Assembly: GCF_039812505.1 (NCBI RefSeq)
Contig: NZ_JBDIAQ010000038.1
Span: 1 to 27,543, forward strand
DNA: 27,543 nucleotides
Reading direction: 5' to 3'
Source: Intrasporangium_A sp039812505
Lineage (GTDB): Bacteria > Actinomycetota > Actinomycetes > Actinomycetales > Dermatophilaceae
The number at the start of each line of letters is the position of its first letter. Position 1 is the stretch's first letter. Positions 14,438-22,185 of the stretch are shown here, one piece after another. The notes under the pieces are model-generated. The model did no database searches and had not been told where the DNA came from. It saw nothing but the letters and a program-made list of their open reading frames with translations. A program made the translations under genes and the position numbers.

Positions 14438-16578
14438 GACGTGGCGCCCTCCGCGGGCTCACGCGGGCACCGGAGCACGACCATGCTGCGTGCCTCGACC
14501 TCCACGATCCAGTCCGGCTCGAGCTGCTCGGCGGTCATCTCGCGCGCGGTGTTGAGCTCGGGGACCCACACCCGACCCCACTCCTCGGCGGGGATGGTGA
14601 AGGCGATCGGCTCGGCGTGGGCGTTGAACATGATCAGGAACGAGTCGCCGAGGATCTGCCGGCCGCGCGGGTCCGGCTCCTGGATCGCGCCGCCGTTGAG
14701 GAAGACCATCAGTGACTTCGCGAGCCCGTTGCGCCAGCCCTCCTCGTCCATGTGCTGCGCGTTCGGCATGAACCACGCGATGTCCCCCATGTCGCTCTCG
14801 CCGCCGTGGTCGGCGCTGCCGGCGAAGAAGCGCCGGCGCCGGAAGACGGGGTTGTCGCGCCGGAGCCGGAGCAGGCACCGGGCGAACTCGAGCAGCGCCT
14901 GCTGCTCGTCGTCCAGCGCCCAGTCGACCCAGGTGATCTCGTTGTCCTGGCAGTAGCCGTTGTTGTTGCCCAGCTGGCTGCGCCCGAGCTCGTCACCGTG
15001 GCTGATCATCGGCACGCCCTGCGAGAGCAGGAGCGTGGCCAGCAGGTTGCGCTGCTGGCGGGCCCGCAGCGCGAGCACGTCGGGGTCGTCGGTGGGGCCC
15101 TCGACCCCGCAGTTCCACGACCGGTTGTGGCTCTCACCGTCCTGGCCACCGTCGCCGTTGGCTTCGTTGTGCCGCTCGTCGAAGGACACGAGGTCGCGCA
15201 GGGTGAACCCGTCGTGCGCGGTGACGAAGTTGATCGAGGCGATCGGCTTGCGGCCGGTGTGCTCGTACAGGTCGCTGCTGCCGGTCAGGCGCGAGGCGAA
15301 CTCGCCGAGCTCGCCGCCAGCGCCCCGCCAGAAGTCCCGGACCGCGTCGCGGTACTTGCCGTTCCACTCCGTCCACAGGGGCGGAAACCCGCCCACCTGG
15401 TAGCCGCCGGAGCCGAGGTCCCAGGGCTCCGCGATGAGCTTGACCGGGCTGACCACCGGGTCCTGCTGGATCAGGTCGAAGAAGGCCGAGAGCTTGTCGA
15501 CCTCGTGGAACTGGCGGGCCAGCGTCGCGGCGAGGTCGAAGCGGAACCCGTCGACGTGCATCTCGCCGACCCAGTAGCGCAGCGAGTCCATGATGAGCTG
15601 CAGGACGTGCGGGCTGCGCATGAGCAGGGAGTTGCCCGTGCCGGTCGTGTCGTAGTAGTGCGCGAGGCTGTCGCCGACCAGCCGGTAGTAGCGGTCGTTG
15701 TCCAGGCCCCGGAAGGCGAGCGTCGGGCCGAGCTCGTTGCCCTCGGCGGTGTGGTTGTAGACGACGTCGAGGATGACCTCGATGTCGGCCGCGTGCAGGG
15801 CCTTGACCATGCCCTTGAACTCGAGGACCTGCTGGCCGAGCTGCCCGCTCGAGCAGTACTCGTTGTGCGGGGCCAGGAAGCCGATCGTGTTGTAGCCCCA
15901 GTAGTTGCGCAGGCCGCGGTCGCGCAGGAAGCCGTCCTGGACGAACTGGTGCACCGGCATCAGCTCGATCGCGGTGACCCCGAGCGCGGTGAGGTGCTCG
16001 ATCATGGCCGGGTGGGCGAGCCCGGCGTAGGTGCCGCGGATCGGCTCGGGGATGTCCGGGTGCAGCCGCGTCAGGCCCTTGACGTGGGCCTCGTAGATGA
16101 CGCTCTCGTGGTACTCGTGCCGGGGCGGCCGGTCGTCGCCCCAGTCGAAGAACGGGTTGGTGACCACGGACAGCATCGTGTGGCCGAGGCTGTCGGTCGG
16201 CTCCGGCTCGCCGCCGAGGGCTGCCCGGTGGTCCCCCAGCGGGTAGGAGAAGATCGCCTGGGTGTTGTCCGGCTGCCCCATGATGGCCTTGGCGTAGGGG
16301 TCCAGCAGGAGCTTGGCCGCGTTGCAGCGGTGCCCCCGGGCCGGCTCGTACGGGCCGTGCACGCGGAACCCGTAGCGCTGGCCCGGATGCAGGTAGGGGA
16401 CGTAGCCGTGCCACACGAACGCGTCGACCTCGGGCAGCTCGACCCTGGTCTCGACCAGGTCGTCGCCGACGAGGCACAGCTCGACGCAGTCGGCGGCCTG
16501 CGAGAACACCGCGAAGTTGACGCCGGTCCCGTCGTAGGTCGCGCCGAGGGGGTAGGGCCTGCCCGGCCAGATCTCCAT
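14434..16578 (-). CDS. glgX: Glycogen debranching enzyme GlgX/TreX (isoamylase type)
   Basis: 714 residues, full length. It hydrolyses alpha-1,6 branches of glycogen, releasing linear maltodextrins. Residues about 8-100 form the CBM48/isoamylase N-terminal domain (GVNFAVFSQAADCVELCL). The GH13 barrel has VIYEAHVKGLT, EVILDVVYNHTAEGN, the nucleophile Asp348 in VDGFRFDLAATL, acid/base Glu384 in KLIAEPWDLG and the third Asp in FVTAHDGFTLRDL. Trp/Asn-rich GNNNGYCQDNEITWVDW is characteristic of the family. GGGAGG about six bases before ATG 16578 is a strong ribosome-binding site. As first gene of the operon with treY and treZ it supplies their substrate (the TreX role). It begins 46 bases after the smc stop, so read-through from smc is possible. 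Confidence 0.96.
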   Translation of the reverse strand: MEIWPGRPYPLGATYDGTGVNFAVFSQAADCVELCLVGDDLVETRVELPEVDAFVWHGYVPYLHPGQRYGFRVHGPYEPARGHRCNAAKLLLDPYAKAIMGQPDNTQAIFSYPLGDHRAALGGEPEPTDSLGHTMLSVVTNPFFDWGDDRPPRHEYHESVIYEAHVKGLTRLHPDIPEPIRGTYAGLAHPAMIEHLTALGVTAIELMPVHQFVQDGFLRDRGLRNYWGYNTIGFLAPHNEYCSSGQLGQQVLEFKGMVKALHAADIEVILDVVYNHTAEGNELGPTLAFRGLDNDRYYRLVGDSLAHYYDTTGTGNSLLMRSPHVLQLIMDSLRYWVGEMHVDGFRFDLAATLARQFHEVDKLSAFFDLIQQDPVVSPVKLIAEPWDLGSGGYQVGGFPPLWTEWNGKYRDAVRDFWRGAGGELGEFASRLTGSSDLYEHTGRKPIASINFVTAHDGFTLRDLVSFDERHNEANGDGGQDGESHNRSWNCGVEGPTDDPDVLALRARQQRNLLATLLLSQGVPMISHGDELGRSQLGNNNGYCQDNEITWVDWALDDEQQALLEFARCLLRLRRDNPVFRRRRFFAGSADHGGESDMGDIAWFMPNAQHMDEEGWRNGLAKSLMVFLNGGAIQEPDPRGRQILGDSFLIMFNAHAEPIAFTIPAEEWGRVWVPELNTAREMTAEQLEPDWIVEVEARSMVVLRCPREPAEGATS

Positions 16579-16624
16579 CCGTCCCTCCCGTGGTTGCGCG
16601 ACCCCCGGAGACTACCGCGTCGGG
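16579..16624 (-). promoter_or_regulatory. Short smc-glgX spacer with strong ribosome-binding site
   Basis: On the minus strand the 46 bases contain TAGTCT (16615-16610), a TANNNT hexamer about 31 bases before ATG 16578, and the GGGAGG ribosome-binding site. No terminator-like hairpin with a T-tract follows smc, so glgX may have its own promoter, read-through from smc, or both. Confidence 0.3.
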
Positions 16625-19600
16625 TCAGGCCGGCCGGTCGGCGACCTCGCGCAGCCGCTGGCTCACCACGGTGGTCACGCCGTCACCGCGCATGCTCACG
16701 CCGTACAGCGCGTCGGCGATCTCCATGGTCGTCTTCTGGTGGGTGATCACGATCAGCTGGGAGCTGTCCCGCAGCTCCTCGAACAGGGTGATCAGCCGGC
16801 CCAGGTTGGCCTCGTCCAGGGCCGCCTCCACCTCGTCCATGACGTAGAACGGCGAGGGCCGGGCCTTGAAGATCGCCACGAGCAGGGCGACGGCCACCAG
16901 TGCCCGCTCCCCACCCGAGAGCAGCGAGAGCCGCTTGATCTTCTTGCCCGGCGGGCGCGCCTCGACCTCGAGACCGGTCGTGAGCAGGTCGCTCGGGTCG
17001 GTCAGGACGAGGCGGCCCGCGCCGCCGGGGAAGAGCCGCTGGAAGACCCGTTCGAACTGCACCGCAGTGTCGGCGAACGCCTCCGCGAAGACCTGTTCGA
17101 CGCGCTCGTCGACCTCCCGGACGATCTCGAGCAGGTCCCGCTTGGAGCGCTTGAGGTCCTCGAGCTGCTCGGTGAGGAAGGCATGGCGCTCCTCCAGGGC
17201 GGCATACTCCTCCAGCGCGAGGGGGTTGATCCGTCCGAGGGCGGCGAGCCTGCGCTCGGCCTGGCGCAGCCGCTTCTCCTGTGCCTCGCGCACGTACGGG
17301 GACGGCTCGGCGGCGGGCGCGTCCGGGTCGTCGGCCGGGTCGGGCACGACCGGGACGAGCCGGTGCGGTCCGTACTCGTCGACGAGCGACTCCGGTGAGA
17401 TGCCGAGCTCGTCGACCGCCCGGGCCCGCAGCGCCTCGATGCGCAGTCGCTGCTGGGTGCGGGCCACCTCGTCGCGGTGCGCCGTGTCGGTCAGCTCGCG
17501 CAGCTGCTCCTGCAGGGTCGCGATCTGCCGGCGCAGGTGCGTCAGGTCCGCGTAGCGCGCGGTGCGCTCGGCCTCCCCCGCGGCTCGCACCGTGGCGGCC
17601 CGCTCCGCGGAGCGCACCAGCAGGTCGTGGGCGTATGCCGCCGCCACCCGCACCGCCTCGGCGACCTTGGCCTCGCGGTGGCGCTGCTCGCGCCGCTCGG
17701 CGAGCCGCTCGCGGGCCCGCGCGGCCGCGAGCGCGCCGCGCTCGAGGGCGTCGGCGCGCTCGTGCAGGGCTCGCGCGCGCTCCTCCCGGGTGCGCAGGCC
17801 CAGCCGGACCTCGGTCTCGGCGGCGCGGGCCTCGCGGGCCCGCGCGTCCAGCCGGTCCCGCTCGCCCGTGGCGAGCTCGGTGTCGTCGGGTGCCCCGGCG
17901 CCGGCCGTCTCGAGCCGCGCGCGGAGCTCGGCGTGGGCCAGCTCGTCGGCGTCCCGGGCCGACAGCGCCTCGGCGCCGGCCCGCTCGGCACGCTCGGCCT
18001 CGGCCCGGGCGGTCCGCACGGCCTGCCCCAGCGAGCCGAGCCGCTCGGCGATCGCGGCCATCCGAGCGTCGCTCTCGTTGAGCCGCTCCAGGGTGGCCTC
18101 GACCGCCGCTGCGCACTCGCCGCGGGCGGCCTGGGCCGCGGCGATCGCGAACCGGGCCTGCTGGGCCTGCTGGGTGGCCCGTTCGGCCTGCGCCCGGGCC
18201 CGTTCGAAGGCCGCCTGCACCTCGATCAGGCTGGGGGTGCAGCTGCTGCCGCCCCGGGCCCAGCCCGGGGCGTAGACGTCGCCCTCCGCGGTGACCGCGG
18301 TGACCCCGGGGTGGGCGCGCACGACCCGCCCCGCGGTGTCGGCATCGGGTACGAGCGCGACGCGGTCGAGGACCTGCTCGAGGGCCGGGCGGACGGAGGC
18401 CGGGCAGGTGACCGCGTCACGAGCCCAGCGTGCGTCGCCGTCCAGGGCCGGCCAGTCGCACGGGTCGACCGGGGTGGCCGAGTCGGCGACGAGCAGGGTC
18501 GCCCGGCCGGCGTCGTCCGTGCGGAGGCTCGCCAGGGCCTCGGTCGCATCGTCGAGGGACTCGACCACCACGGCCTCGGCGGCCCACCCGAGGGCTGCCG
18601 CCAAGGCGGTCTCGAGCCCGGGCTCGACCGTGACGAGGGTGGCGACCGACCCGAGGACGTCGCGGCCTCCCGCACCCTGGCCCGACGCCGCGAGCAGCGC
18701 GGCCGCACCGTCCTTGCGCGTGAGGCTGAGCTCGAGGGCCTCGGCCCGGGCGGTCGCGGTCGAGCGGGCCCCGTCGGCGGTGGCCGCGGCCTGCTCCCAG
18801 CGGGCCAGCTCGGACTGCGCCGACTCGAGCCGCACGACGGCCTGCTCGTAGGCACCGTCGAGGCCGTGCTCCCCCTCCTCGTCCGCGGCGACGGTCGCCT
18901 CGAGCCGCGCGAACTCCTGCTCGGCCGCGGCGCCCCGGGCGGCGGCCTGCTCGGCGGCCGCCCGCAGTCGCGCGATCTCGGCCTCTCGGGCTTCGATGCG
19001 GGAGGCCTTCGCGGCGACCTGGCCGGCCAGCCTGGCCAGTCCCTCGCGTCGGTCGGCAGCCGCGCGGACGGCCCGGGCCAGCCGGGCGGTCTCGTCGGCG
19101 TGGGCCCGCTCCGCGTCGGTGCGCGAGCGGACCGCCTCCTCAAGGCCCGCGGTGAGCTCGGCGACCTGCTCCCGCAGCACCGCCTCCTGTTCACGCACCT
19201 CGCCGGCCTCCGCGCGCAGGGCGGCCGGATCGCGAGCGGTGTCACCGCCGGGGTCCTCGCCGGGGTCCTCGGTGAGCAGGCGGACCCGCTCGTTGGCCAG
19301 CGCGCGCGTGGCGGCCATCCGCTCGACGAGCCGGCCGAGGGCCGCCCACTGGTCGTTGGCCAGCGCCAATGCGGGGCGGGCCTGTTCGGCCGCGGCCTCG
19401 AGCCGGGAGAGCCGCCCGGCGAGGTCGACCAGCTCCTGCTCGACCTCGGCGCGTCGCCGGTCGAGGGCGCTCTCGTCGGCGATCTCCTGCTCGAGCGAGC
19501 AGGTGAGCTGGACGAGGTCGTCGGCCAGCAGCCGCAGCCGTGCGTCCCGGGCGTCGGCCTGGATCACGGCGGCCCTGCGAGCGGTCTGTGCCTGCCTGCC

Positions 19601-20215
19601 GAGCGGGCCGAGCCGGCGGCGGATCTCGGCGGTGAGGTCCTGGGCGCGGGTGAGGTTGGCCTCCATCGCGTCGAGCTTGCGCAAGGCCCGCTCCTTGCGC
19701 TTGCGGTGCTTCAGGACCCCGGCGGCCTCCTCGATGAACCCGCGGCGCTCCTCGGGTGTCGCGCGCAGCACGGCGTCGAGCTGGCCCTGGCCGACGATGA
19801 CGTGCATCTCGCGGCCGATGCCGCTGTCGGAGAGCAGCTCCTGGATGTCGAGCAGCCGGCACGGGGTGCCGTTTATCGCGTAGTCGGACCCGCCGCTGCG
19901 GAACATCGTGCGCGCGAGCGTCACCTCGGTGTAGTCGATCGGCAGGGCGCCGTCGGTGTTGTCGATCGTCAGGCTCACCTCCGCGCGCCCGAGCGGGGCC
20001 CGCCCGGCGGTACCGGCGAAGATGACGTCCTCCATCTTGCCGCCGCGCAGCGACTTGGCGCCCTGCTCGCCCATTACCCAGGCGAGCGCGTCGACGACGT
20101 TGGACTTGCCGGAGCCGTTCGGTCCCACGATGCAGGTGATCCCGGGCTCCAGGCGCAGCCGCGTGGCCGACGCGAAGGACTTGAACCCCTTCAGGGTGAG
20201 GCTCTTGACGTACAC
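16625..20215 (-). CDS. smc: Chromosome segregation protein SMC
   Basis: 1196 residues, full length. SMC is the ATPase core of bacterial condensin, working with ScpA and ScpB to organise and segregate chromosomes. The N-terminal head starts SLTLKGFKSFASATRL, with Walker A GPNGSGKS at 31-38. Two long coiled coils flank a hinge at about 515-650 (beginning near DVLGSVATLVTVEPGLETAL). The C-terminal head has the ABC signature LSGGERA from 1099 and Walker B PFYVMDEVEAALDE with Asp1127-Glu1128. The coiled coils are unusually Ala/Arg/Glu-rich, as expected at this GC content. The start is GTG 20215, placed by family alignment; the site before it is weak (CACAGG three bases upstream). A TAGGCT hexamer at 20255-20250 could start a transcript with a leader of about 28-30 bases. 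Confidence 0.97.
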   Translation of the reverse strand: MYVKSLTLKGFKSFASATRLRLEPGITCIVGPNGSGKSNVVDALAWVMGEQGAKSLRGGKMEDVIFAGTAGRAPLGRAEVSLTIDNTDGALPIDYTEVTLARTMFRSGGSDYAINGTPCRLLDIQELLSDSGIGREMHVIVGQGQLDAVLRATPEERRGFIEEAAGVLKHRKRKERALRKLDAMEANLTRAQDLTAEIRRRLGPLGRQAQTARRAAVIQADARDARLRLLADDLVQLTCSLEQEIADESALDRRRAEVEQELVDLAGRLSRLEAAAEQARPALALANDQWAALGRLVERMAATRALANERVRLLTEDPGEDPGGDTARDPAALRAEAGEVREQEAVLREQVAELTAGLEEAVRSRTDAERAHADETARLARAVRAAADRREGLARLAGQVAAKASRIEAREAEIARLRAAAEQAAARGAAAEQEFARLEATVAADEEGEHGLDGAYEQAVVRLESAQSELARWEQAAATADGARSTATARAEALELSLTRKDGAAALLAASGQGAGGRDVLGSVATLVTVEPGLETALAAALGWAAEAVVVESLDDATEALASLRTDDAGRATLLVADSATPVDPCDWPALDGDARWARDAVTCPASVRPALEQVLDRVALVPDADTAGRVVRAHPGVTAVTAEGDVYAPGWARGGSSCTPSLIEVQAAFERARAQAERATQQAQQARFAIAAAQAARGECAAAVEATLERLNESDARMAAIAERLGSLGQAVRTARAEAERAERAGAEALSARDADELAHAELRARLETAGAGAPDDTELATGERDRLDARAREARAAETEVRLGLRTREERARALHERADALERGALAAARARERLAERREQRHREAKVAEAVRVAAAYAHDLLVRSAERAATVRAAGEAERTARYADLTHLRRQIATLQEQLRELTDTAHRDEVARTQQRLRIEALRARAVDELGISPESLVDEYGPHRLVPVVPDPADDPDAPAAEPSPYVREAQEKRLRQAERRLAALGRINPLALEEYAALEERHAFLTEQLEDLKRSKRDLLEIVREVDERVEQVFAEAFADTAVQFERVFQRLFPGGAGRLVLTDPSDLLTTGLEVEARPPGKKIKRLSLLSGGERALVAVALLVAIFKARPSPFYVMDEVEAALDEANLGRLITLFEELRDSSQLIVITHQKTTMEIADALYGVSMRGDGVTTVVSQRLREVADRPA

Positions 20216-20503
20216 GAACCTGTGCTTTCTGTGGCGGGCGGTCGCGGTCAGCCTACGGCTCGGACAGCCCGCGCCCGCGCAGGCGCGACGGGGGCCAGGG
20301 GGGCGGCCGGGGCCCCGGGGAGCGGCTCGCGTCCGCGCCGCGCGCGGGTGCGGCACGAGTGCGCGGCCGCGACCGGGGGCGGCTCGCGTCCACGCCGGTG
20401 CCCCGGCCGGGATGCGTACGGACCTGGCATGGCCAAGGACGTGCGGGGCCTCGGCGCGGCTGACATCCCGCACCGCGAGCCACGGCGCGTAGGCTCCCGC
20501 TAC
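20216..20503. other. 288-base divergent spacer between smc and the VOC gene, very GC-rich
   Basis: No credible gene. It holds probable promoters for both flanking genes (TAGGCT at 20255-20250 on the minus strand for smc; TAGGCT at 20490-20495 on the plus strand for the VOC gene). It also has an imperfect direct repeat of GCGGCTCGCGTCC(G/A)CGCCG, with copies starting at 20322 and 20379, 57 bases apart. The middle 150 bases are almost pure G and C. An in-frame ATG near 20430 lies upstream of the VOC start, but its codons have no family resemblance. Confidence 0.6.
20490..20495 (+). promoter_or_regulatory. Probable -10 hexamer TAGGCT, leaderless promoter of the VOC gene
   Basis: TAGGCT fits TANNNT and ends eight bases (CCCGCTAC) before ATG 20504, with no ribosome-binding site between them. 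Confidence 0.45.
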
Positions 20504-21112
20504 ATGCCGGCCCACCCCACGCTCGACCACCTCGTCGTGGCGACGGCCGACCTCGCGGCGGGCAGTGCGCAGCTGGAGCGTCTGCTCGGCTGCCCGCTCG
20601 AGCCCGGTGGGCGGCATACCGACTACGGCACGCACAACCGGCTCGTGTCGCTGGGGCCGAGCGGCTACCTCGAGCTCGTCGCTCCCGATGCCGCCGCCAC
20701 GCCGCCGCGAACCCGCTGGTTCGAGCTCGACACCCCGGCGATGCGAGCGCGGCTCGCCCGCGGGCCGGCGCTCGTCCACTGGGTCGTGCGGGTCGCGTCG
20801 CTCGCGGGTGTGGCGGGCGTACGAGAGCTGTCCCGAGGAGCAGCGCGGTGGGCGCTGACGGTGCCGGACGACGGGTCGCTGCCGCTCGGTGGCGTGGCAC
20901 CCTCGCTCATCGAGTGGCACACCCCGCCCCCGGCACTGAGCCTGCCCGACCGCGGGATCCGGCTGCGCGAGCTCGAGCTGACGACACCGTGCACCACGGC
21001 ACTGGCGGCTCGGCTGGCCGGTGTCGAGGCGCCCTGGCGGGTCCGGCGCGGGCCCACCGGGCTGCGCGCCCGGCTCACCACGCCGCGAGGCGAGATCGAC
21101 GTCGCCGGCTGA
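20504..21112 (+). CDS. VOC family protein of the glyoxalase-like (Glyoxalase_3) type
   Basis: 202 residues. The N-terminal part TLDHLVVATADLAAGSAQLERLLGC, then GGRHTDYGTHNRLVSLGPSGYLELVAPD, is characteristic of the PF13468-like glyoxalase superfamily: the His in LDHLV and Glu in YLELVAPD are at the usual metal-ligand positions. The second half is a divergent repeat of the fold (RLRELELTTP ... LRARLTTPRGEIDVAG). The reaction is not known for this group. ATG 20504 is preferred because the conserved LDHLV strand begins seven residues in and a -10 hexamer lies eight bases upstream; an earlier in-frame ATG near 20430 would add unrelated residues. It is divergent from smc and convergent with the chorismate mutase gene. 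Confidence 0.85.
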   Translation: MPAHPTLDHLVVATADLAAGSAQLERLLGCPLEPGGRHTDYGTHNRLVSLGPSGYLELVAPDAAATPPRTRWFELDTPAMRARLARGPALVHWVVRVASLAGVAGVRELSRGAARWALTVPDDGSLPLGGVAPSLIEWHTPPPALSLPDRGIRLRELELTTPCTTALAARLAGVEAPWRVRRGPTGLRARLTTPRGEIDVAG

Positions 21113-21214
21113 CGGCACCGGCTCCGGTGGTGGGCGCCCAGGGTGGGGGTCGGCTGGTGTCGCGGTCGGGTCCGCGGCGTGGCCGGAGGGGGGTCGCCCG
21201 GACCGTCCGGCCGC

Positions 21215-21538
21215 TCAGCCCACCCCGGGACCGGCGGGGGGTGACGTTGTGGCGGAAGCGATACGCTCGTGATGGTGGATCACCTCGGCGATCACGAAGC
21301 CCAGGAACTTCTCGGCGAACACCGGGTCGAGGCCCGCTTCGTGGGCCAGCGCCCGAAGCCGCGCGATCTGGCTTTCCTCGCGGGCCGGGTCGGCCGGGGC
21401 GAGGTTCTGTCGGGCCTTCAGGACGCCGACCTGCTGGGTGCAGCGGAACCGCTCGGCGAGCATGTGGATGATCGCTGCGTCGATGTTGTCGATGCTGCGG
21501 CGCAGGTCGGCCAGCTCGGCGGGGACCTCGGTGCTCAC
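21215..21538 (-). CDS. Chorismate mutase, AroQ class, monofunctional
   Basis: 107 residues, one all-helical AroQ domain. The enzyme rearranges chorismate to prephenate for Phe and Tyr synthesis, working as a dimer in the cytoplasm. The sequence LADLRRSIDNIDAAIIHMLAERFRC is helix 1 with Arg13/14 and Arg30; Lys41 in VGVLKARQN, Asp50 in APADPAREE, Arg53 and Glu54 match the active-site pattern of AroQ enzymes. Helix 3 ends FVIAEVIHHHERI. There is no signal peptide, so it is not the secreted gamma type. The GTG start at 21538 has a TAGGCT hexamer six bases upstream, embedded in a perfect inverted repeat. It could also belong to the isochorismate pyruvate-lyase-like branch, but the active-site set fits chorismate mutase. 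Confidence 0.88.
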   Translation of the reverse strand: MSTEVPAELADLRRSIDNIDAAIIHMLAERFRCTQQVGVLKARQNLAPADPAREESQIARLRALAHEAGLDPVFAEKFLGFVIAEVIHHHERIASATTSPPAGPGVG

Positions 21539-21564
21539 CCCGGCAGCCTAGTGGGGCTGCCGGG
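21539..21564. promoter_or_regulatory. Dyad operator candidate overlapping the chorismate mutase promoter
   Basis: CCCGGCAGCC (21539-21548), spacer TAGTGG, GGCTGCCGGG (21555-21564): a perfect 10-bp inverted repeat. On the minus strand TAGGCT (21550-21545) is a TANNNT hexamer six bases before GTG 21538. The dyad abuts the start codon and includes the -10 element, so it is well placed for a repressor, or for a hairpin ending the acylphosphatase transcript. No T-run follows, which favours the operator reading. Confidence 0.55.
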
Positions 21565-21636
21565 CGGGTCGGTCTGGCGGTCGGCCCGCGCGGCGGACCG
21601 GAGGCACCCGCGGACCGGTGCGCCGGCCCGCTCGCC

Positions 21637-21918
21637 TCACTGCTCGGCGAAGCCGGTGACCCCGGTCCTCGGGTCGCTCCACCGGGTCGTGACGCCGACG
21701 ACCCGGCCGGGCCGGGCGCTGGTCGTCGGCTGTTCGGCAAGCAGGGTCTGCAGGCGCTCGACCGCGACACGGTCGCCCTGGGCGACGACCTCGACCCGGC
21801 CGTCGGACATGTTCCGGGCGTGCCCCGTCAGGCCGAGCTCGAGGGCCCGGGCCCGGGTCCACCACCGGAACCCCACCCCCTGCACCCGACCCCGCACGAA
21901 GAACGTGGCTCGCACCAT
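21637..21918 (-). CDS. acyP: Acylphosphatase
   Basis: 93 residues, the standard size. It hydrolyses carboxyl-phosphate bonds of acyl phosphates in the cytoplasm. The signature GRVQGVGFRWW holds the phosphate-binding loop and catalytic Arg18; GHARNMSDGRVEVVAQG holds Asn36, which positions the attacking water. ATG 21918 starts the protein at MVRATFFVRGRVQG, as in homologues; a longer frame to 21948 adds only basic residues. A TATCGT hexamer ends six bases upstream, so the transcript is likely leaderless. Acylphosphatase is commonly near smc in actinobacteria; here a VOC gene and a chorismate mutase gene lie between them. It is divergent from the acyltransferase. Confidence 0.95.
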   Translation of the reverse strand: MVRATFFVRGRVQGVGFRWWTRARALELGLTGHARNMSDGRVEVVAQGDRVAVERLQTLLAEQPTTSARPGRVVGVTTRWSDPRTGVTGFAEQ

Positions 21919-21924
21919 GGGACG

Positions 21925-21930
21925 ACGATA
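21925..21930 (-). promoter_or_regulatory. Probable -10 hexamer TATCGT, leaderless promoter of acyP
   Basis: On the minus strand TATCGT fits TANNNT and ends six bases (CGTCCC) before ATG 21918. No ribosome-binding site is present between them. Confidence 0.5.
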
Positions 21931-22100
21931 GGCCCGGCGGGAGCGCACCGCGTGGCTCCGTCACGATGTCACCGCACGTCCCTATGCTCGCTGACAGCAT
22001 CGCTGGACCGACGCCGCAGGGAGAGGAGCCGGCGACCCACATCTCGACCCGACCGAGGCCCGGATCGCGAACCGAACTGGACCCACCGCCCCCGAGCCAC

Positions 22101-22176
22101 CGACCCGACCCACCGTGCTCGACCCACCGTGCTTGACCCTGCGACCCGACCCAACGACCCGACCCAACGACCCGAA
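22101..22176. repeat. C-rich short tandem repeats in the acyltransferase leader
   Basis: GACCCACCGTGCT occurs at 22107-22119 and 22121-22133. CGACCCGACCCAA occurs at 22142-22154 and 22155-22167, with a partial third copy. The complementary strand therefore has GGG tracts separated by TC and TCGTT, which matches the pattern for an intramolecular G-quadruplex. The plus-strand RNA would be C-rich and largely unstructured. Confidence 0.75.
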
Positions 22177-22185
22177 GGGAGCGAC

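Larger units (their letters stand above)
21919..22185. other. Divergent spacer between acyP and the acyltransferase gene with a long repetitive leader
   Basis: No gene seen. TATGCT at 21983-21988 is a candidate plus-strand -10 element, which would give the acyltransferase mRNA a leader of about 190 bases. The distal part of the leader (from about 22101) is short tandem repeats built from CGACCC units. The site AAGGGAG about five bases before GTG 22186 is a good ribosome-binding site and fixes the start of the downstream gene. Confidence 0.5.

Noticed and set aside
17477..20503. Long plus-strand open frame opposite smc, continuous with the VOC gene
   Set aside because: The part opposite smc is a composition artefact. 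Only the segment from ATG 20504 shows family resemblance and a promoter.
20430..20503. N-terminal extension of the VOC protein from an upstream in-frame ATG
   Set aside because: The added residues have no family resemblance, and the -10 hexamer at 20490-20495 would lie inside the coding sequence.
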